Shown: positions 59,419-64,000 of the stretch, piece by piece
How the letters are laid out: the number at the start of each line of letters is the position of its first letter
Position numbering within the stretch: position 1 is the first letter of the stretch
From: Brevundimonas viscosa
GTDB lineage: Bacteria > Pseudomonadota > Alphaproteobacteria > Caulobacterales > Caulobacteraceae
DNA length: 64,000 nucleotides
Direction of reading: 5' to 3'
Assembly: GCF_900116065.1 (NCBI RefSeq)
Contig: NZ_FOZV01000005.1
Location: 10,001-74,000 of the forward strand
The notes under the pieces: generated by a model
Database searches by the model: none
The model's input: the letters and a program-made list of their open reading frames with translations, nothing else
What the model was told of the DNA's origin: nothing
Translations under genes and position numbers: made by a program

Positions 59419-60462
59419 TCAGACCCCCCAGCTGGCCCCGCCGGCGCCGTAGGCGTCGATGGCCTCGAACATGGCGGAGACGAGGGCCCGCTCCTCTCCG
59501 GTCAGTTCGGGCTTCCAGACGTCGAAGATCAGGATAGTGCGGTCCGCCGTCCCGTCGTTTCGCGCCTCGTGCTCCACCGTGTCGTCGAACGCCCAGGCTG
59601 CCCCTTCCTTCCACTCGCGAACCTCGTTGCCGACGCGGAAGCGGTTCCCCGGCGGCACGATAAGCGGCAGATGGCAGATCAGCCGGGTGTTGATCAGCCC
59701 GTGGTGGGGCGGGATGCGGGCGCCGGGTCTGAGCCGGGAAAAGAGGATCGAAGGGGTCCGCCCGGGCACCCGGCACAACGGAACCTCGGCGAGAGCCTCC
59801 AGCGTGCGCGGGCAGCGCCGGGCCACCTCGCCCTGTTCGACGCCGTCCTTCCACAGGTAGAGAGCGCTCCAGTCCGGGTTCTCGACCATGCCGGCCGTAT
59901 CGGTGTTGGGACGGTCGGCGCGGCGCTCGACATAGGGGCGGAACAGTTCGGGCTCGGCCAGCAGCGCCTCGAGCTCGGCCCGGATGTCGGCGGCCGCGGC
60001 CTCCACGGCGTCCAGCCAGGGCAGGGTGTCGCGCGGCTGGAACTGGACCTGGGGCAGGCCCGGGAAGAGGTAGAACAGCGGCTGCGACAGATAGAGCTGC
60101 TTGCGGCCCGCCATCAGGTCGAGGGACTGGGCGAAGCGCTCGCTGGAACGGGCGGGATCGAATCCCGCGGCGGCGAGGCTGTCGGTGAGGTGTGATTCGA
60201 AGCGCCGCGCCTGCTCCTTCGCGGCGGCCTGGACGCGCCGCAGGTCGGCGATGAGGTCTGACGAGAGGCCACGCCCGTCACCGGCGTATCTGAGGGCGCA
60301 GCTGTAGAAGCCCGCTCCCCCGCGGCCGTCGCCGAGGGCGGTGAGCGCGTCGCCCTTGGCGATCAGGGCGCGAAGATCGCGGGGGTCGGCGGCGAGACGG
60401 CGGTCGGCGTCGGCCAGCCGGCGCCGGTTGGCCTCATCGTTCTGACGCTCGAAGGCCTCCAT
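59419..60462 (-). CDS. Aspartyl/asparaginyl beta-hydroxylase-domain protein with helical N-terminus
   Basis: The 347-residue protein has a helical, TPR-like N-terminal part (about residues 1-110: LAADPRDLRALIAKGDALTALGDG) and a C-terminal Fe(II)/2-oxoglutarate hydroxylase-like domain. That domain shows RIPPHHGLINTRLICHLPL and FDDTVEHEARNDG with the metal histidines, then RTILIFDVWKPEL. Such proteins hydroxylate Asp/Asn side chains or lipid acyl chains; the substrate is unknown. It ends 14 bp from purQ on the opposite strand. Confidence 0.88.
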   Translation of the reverse strand: MEAFERQNDEANRRRLADADRRLAADPRDLRALIAKGDALTALGDGRGGAGFYSCALRYAGDGRGLSSDLIADLRRVQAAAKEQARRFESHLTDSLAAAGFDPARSSERFAQSLDLMAGRKQLYLSQPLFYLFPGLPQVQFQPRDTLPWLDAVEAAAADIRAELEALLAEPELFRPYVERRADRPNTDTAGMVENPDWSALYLWKDGVEQGEVARRCPRTLEALAEVPLCRVPGRTPSILFSRLRPGARIPPHHGLINTRLICHLPLIVPPGNRFRVGNEVREWKEGAAWAFDDTVEHEARNDGTADRTILIFDVWKPELTGEERALVSAMFEAIDAYGAGGASWGV

Positions 60463-60501
60463 ACGTAGATCGGAGGTCGTCGAGCGGCGTGCGTCAAGCC
60501 C

Positions 60502-60771
60502 CTACTGCGCCCCGCGCGCGGGCGGGATAGCCTGTTCGTCGTCGCGGGCGCCCTGGACGCCGAGGGAACGGTCGAGCGCGTCCGCCGCGGCGGAGTCCTC
60601 ATCCTCGGTCCCGGGCTCGACGTCAGGGATCCGCACCCCGCCGGGATCGCGCTGCGCCTCGAGCTCTCGCGCGCCCAGGCCGAGCCCCTGCTCGCGGGCG
60701 CGGTCGGCGCGCACCGTGCCGGTCTCGAAATGCGGGTCCTCGGCGGGCGTCGGGTGATCGTTGTCGGCCAT
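60502..60771 (-). CDS. Small acidic disordered protein (89 aa)
   Basis: The product is rich in Asp, Glu, Ala, Pro and Gly, with no hydrophobic core (NDHPTPAEDPHFETGTVRAD, DVEPGTEDEDSAAADALD), and is predicted disordered by eye. GAGGAG lies 7 nt before the ATG and can pair with an upstream CTCC, as in the DUF2793 leader. Two similar small acidic genes lie 1 kb away (61679, 61942). No family recognised; a stress or storage-type role is only a guess. Confidence 0.55.
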   Translation of the reverse strand: MADNDHPTPAEDPHFETGTVRADRAREQGLGLGARELEAQRDPGGVRIPDVEPGTEDEDSAAADALDRSLGVQGARDDEQAIPPARGAQ

Positions 60772-60881
60772 GTTTGTCTCCTCTGCGTGTGGAGGCTGAA
60801 CCGGCGGAGCGGACCACGGTTCCGGTGAACCGATCGGGTCCGTCGGGCGTAGAGGACAGGCAACCTTCGCCGGAGCCCGCC

Positions 60882-61682
60882 ATGTCCTCCATCGTCCGTC
60901 CCACCTCCGCGCAGATGACGCGCCGGCTGCTCGTGCTGGCCGCGGTGATCTTCGCCATCGTCATCGCCTATGCGCAGATGGCGTTCGGCTGGGGCCAGAC
61001 GCCGGCGGAGTTCTCCGCCGACAGCGACGCGACCTTGCGGGTGGCGGGCTACGCCTTCTCGATCTGGGGCCTGATCTACCTCGCCCTGCTGGTCTATGCC
61101 GTACGGCAGGCCCTGCCTCGGACCGGTGAAAGCCGGCTGATCCACCGCCTGGGCTGGCCGGCGCTGCTGGCCTTCCTCGGCATTGGCTGGTGGATCGTGG
61201 CCTCGGCCTTCGACTGGGAGTGGGGCACGGTGGCGCTGATCTTCGGGTCGCTGCTAGTCCTGCTGGTTCCGATGCTGATGGAGGCGGGAGCCATCCGGGC
61301 GCTGGACCGGGCGGACCGCGACCGCTGGACCGTGGTGTGGCCGCTGGGCCTTCTGGCGGGCTGGCTGACCGTCGCCTCGCCGGTCAACCTGCTGACGGTG
61401 GTGACCGGCAACGGGAACCTGCCGGAGAGCCCCTCCTCCGAGGTCTGGGCGTTGATCGCGGTCCTCATCGTCGCGGCGGTCGCCCTGCTGGTGACCGCCC
61501 GCATCCGAACCATCGCCTATCCGCTGCCGGTCGCGTGGGGGCTGCTGGGCGTCTTCGTCGCCGAGCTGGAGCGCGGGCGCGAACTGGTCGCCTACGGCGG
61601 CCTGACCGCGGCGGTGGCGGTGCTGGTCGGGGCGGTGATCCTGACCTTCCGCCTGCGCCGCGGCGTCGAGCGGCCGGTCTAG
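60882..61682 (+). CDS. TspO-like (tryptophan-rich sensory protein-like) membrane protein
   Basis: The 266-residue protein has eight or so membrane helices and the segment VAGYAFSIWGLIYLALLVYAV, typical of the TspO/MBR-related family. Conserved Trp residues follow (FGWGQTP, GIGWWIVASAFDWEW). It is longer than true TspO (about 160 residues), so a related but separate group is likely. The ATG at 60882 is preceded by CGGAGC. Possible ligands are porphyrins or lipids, unproven. Confidence 0.75.
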   Translation: MSSIVRPTSAQMTRRLLVLAAVIFAIVIAYAQMAFGWGQTPAEFSADSDATLRVAGYAFSIWGLIYLALLVYAVRQALPRTGESRLIHRLGWPALLAFLGIGWWIVASAFDWEWGTVALIFGSLLVLLVPMLMEAGAIRALDRADRDRWTVVWPLGLLAGWLTVASPVNLLTVVTGNGNLPESPSSEVWALIAVLIVAAVALLVTARIRTIAYPLPVAWGLLGVFVAELERGRELVAYGGLTAAVAVLVGAVILTFRLRRGVERPV

Positions 61683-61942
61683 CCGCCGCCGCGCGCGCTC
61701 GGCTCGTCGTCGCCGGGCGCCTCGCCGGCTCCGACGTCGAAGGCGCCGGCCTCGTCATAGCCGACGCTGCCGACGCCGGCGGCGGAGCCGGTCAGCCGCT
61801 GACGGCGGCTGTGCATGGCCGCCTCGGGCGCCGCCTCATCCATGGCGCGGGTCACGTCCGGATCGTTGGAACGATCCATCTGCTGATGGTCGGCCGGCGT
61901 AGGCGAGGTCTCGGCCGGCGTCGGATCGGGATCTCGGGCCAT
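61679..61942 (-). CDS. Small acidic disordered protein (87 aa)
   Basis: The product is hydrophilic and rich in Ala, Asp, Glu, Gly and Pro (ARDPDPTPAETSPTPADHQQ, RSNDPDVTRAMDEAAPEAAM), ending PSARGGG, with no recognised domain. Its ATG overlaps the stop of the 47-aa gene upstream (TGATG), so the two are a coupled pair. Its 3' end overlaps the convergent TspO-like gene by 4 bp. Confidence 0.55.
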   Translation of the reverse strand: MARDPDPTPAETSPTPADHQQMDRSNDPDVTRAMDEAAPEAAMHSRRQRLTGSAAGVGSVGYDEAGAFDVGAGEAPGDDEPSARGGG

Positions 61943-62085
61943 CACGCCTCCTCCTCCCGGTCGTCCGCGGAGGCCTGCTTCGCGGCGCGCTCGGCCGCGG
62001 CGCTGGCGCCGGCGTCGTCGGCGGCGATCTCCGGGGCGTCCGGATCCTCGGGCGTGGCGGCGGGGTCGATGGGCTGGTCGGTCAT
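61942..62085 (-). CDS. 47-aa acidic small protein
   Basis: A frame from ATG 62085, with AAGGAGG placed 6 nt upstream, encodes TDQPIDPAATPEDPDAPEIA, then AADDAGASAAAERAAKQASA and DDREEEA. It is acidic, without hydrophobic segments, and similar in style to the 87- and 89-aa neighbours. Its stop overlaps the next start. The strong ribosome-binding site and coupling make it more likely real than most frames of this size. Confidence 0.6.
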   Translation of the reverse strand: MTDQPIDPAATPEDPDAPEIAADDAGASAAAERAAKQASADDREEEA

Positions 62086-62181
62086 CAGGGCCTCCTTGGC
62101 GTCAGCCAATCAATGAAAGGCCGCCGCCGATGTTCCGCTTGCGGCTGACACGACTCCGTTCTGCCGCTATGAGGCGCGGCC

Positions 62182-64000
<1,819 letters not shown>

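Overview
The window reads as a stretch of chromosome from a high-GC stalked alphaproteobacterium of the Caulobacteraceae, most likely Brevundimonas or a close relative. Three things support this: a holdfast-attachment operon hfaA-hfaB-hfaD (1.8-4.5 kb), a Caulobacter-style flagellin cluster with a FlaEY-like protein (17.9-23.1 kb), and the alphaproteobacterial families DUF3035, DUF1476, DUF1285 and DUF2793. The assignment rests on protein content only; no rRNA or tRNA gene was recognised. Genes are dense, often with ATGA, GTGA or TGATG overlaps.

Layout. 0-1.7 kb: noncoding DNA with a 90-bp tandem repeat, then a CBS-domain protein and a rhomboid protease. 1.8-4.5 kb: hfaABD, which anchors the holdfast. 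4.6-13.3 kb: an M16 protease, a Pro/Cys-rich secreted protein, a PAS protein, gamma carbonic anhydrase, phoH behind a leader terminator, a Kef-type antiporter, lspA and a DUF3035 (BamF-like) lipoprotein. 13.4-17.9 kb: EamA and DUF2269 membrane proteins, an SDR/DoxX fusion, ssb and two exported proteins of unknown function. 17.9-23.1 kb: FlaEY-like protein, two flagellins and FlaG. 23.4-26.2 kb: a compact phage-derived operon encoding a DUF2793 fibre with a Gly-rich tail, a holin-like protein, an M15 endolysin and an overlapping spanin pair. No capsid, portal or terminase genes accompany it, so it may be a domesticated or gene-transfer-agent-linked lysis cassette.

26.3-36.6 kb: housekeeping genes, including the operon DUF1285-CoA pyrophosphatase-cca, an MBL-fold/enoyl-CoA hydratase pair, a three-module Cys-rich exported protein and xth. 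36.7-41.2 kb: glyQ and glyS separated by a translationally coupled 90-aa gene carrying a palindromic repeat, then a polysaccharide deacetylase bracketed by inverted repeat pairs. 41.2-48.8 kb: a fasciclin protein, ispE, a TPR protein, ETF-QO and a uracil-DNA glycosylase. 48.9-54.4 kb: purB, a GST and a deoxyinosine glycosylase, plus two exported-protein genes interrupted by in-frame stop codons exactly at the signal-peptide/mature-protein junction. 54.5-64 kb: purC, purS, purQ and purL (cut by the window end), spread among a DUF1476 protein, a cyclopropane synthase, an exported HD protein, an Asp/Asn hydroxylase-like protein and three small acidic proteins.

Among the linked functions, purB, purC, purS, purQ and purL cover late de novo purine synthesis. 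hfaABD, the flagellins and perhaps the deacetylase belong to the swarmer/stalked surface programme. The points most worth a second look are the lysis/fibre cassette, the stop codons at 49051 (TAG) and 53895 (TGA at a lipobox cysteine), the phoH leader terminator, and the repeat-bearing gene between glyQ and glyS.
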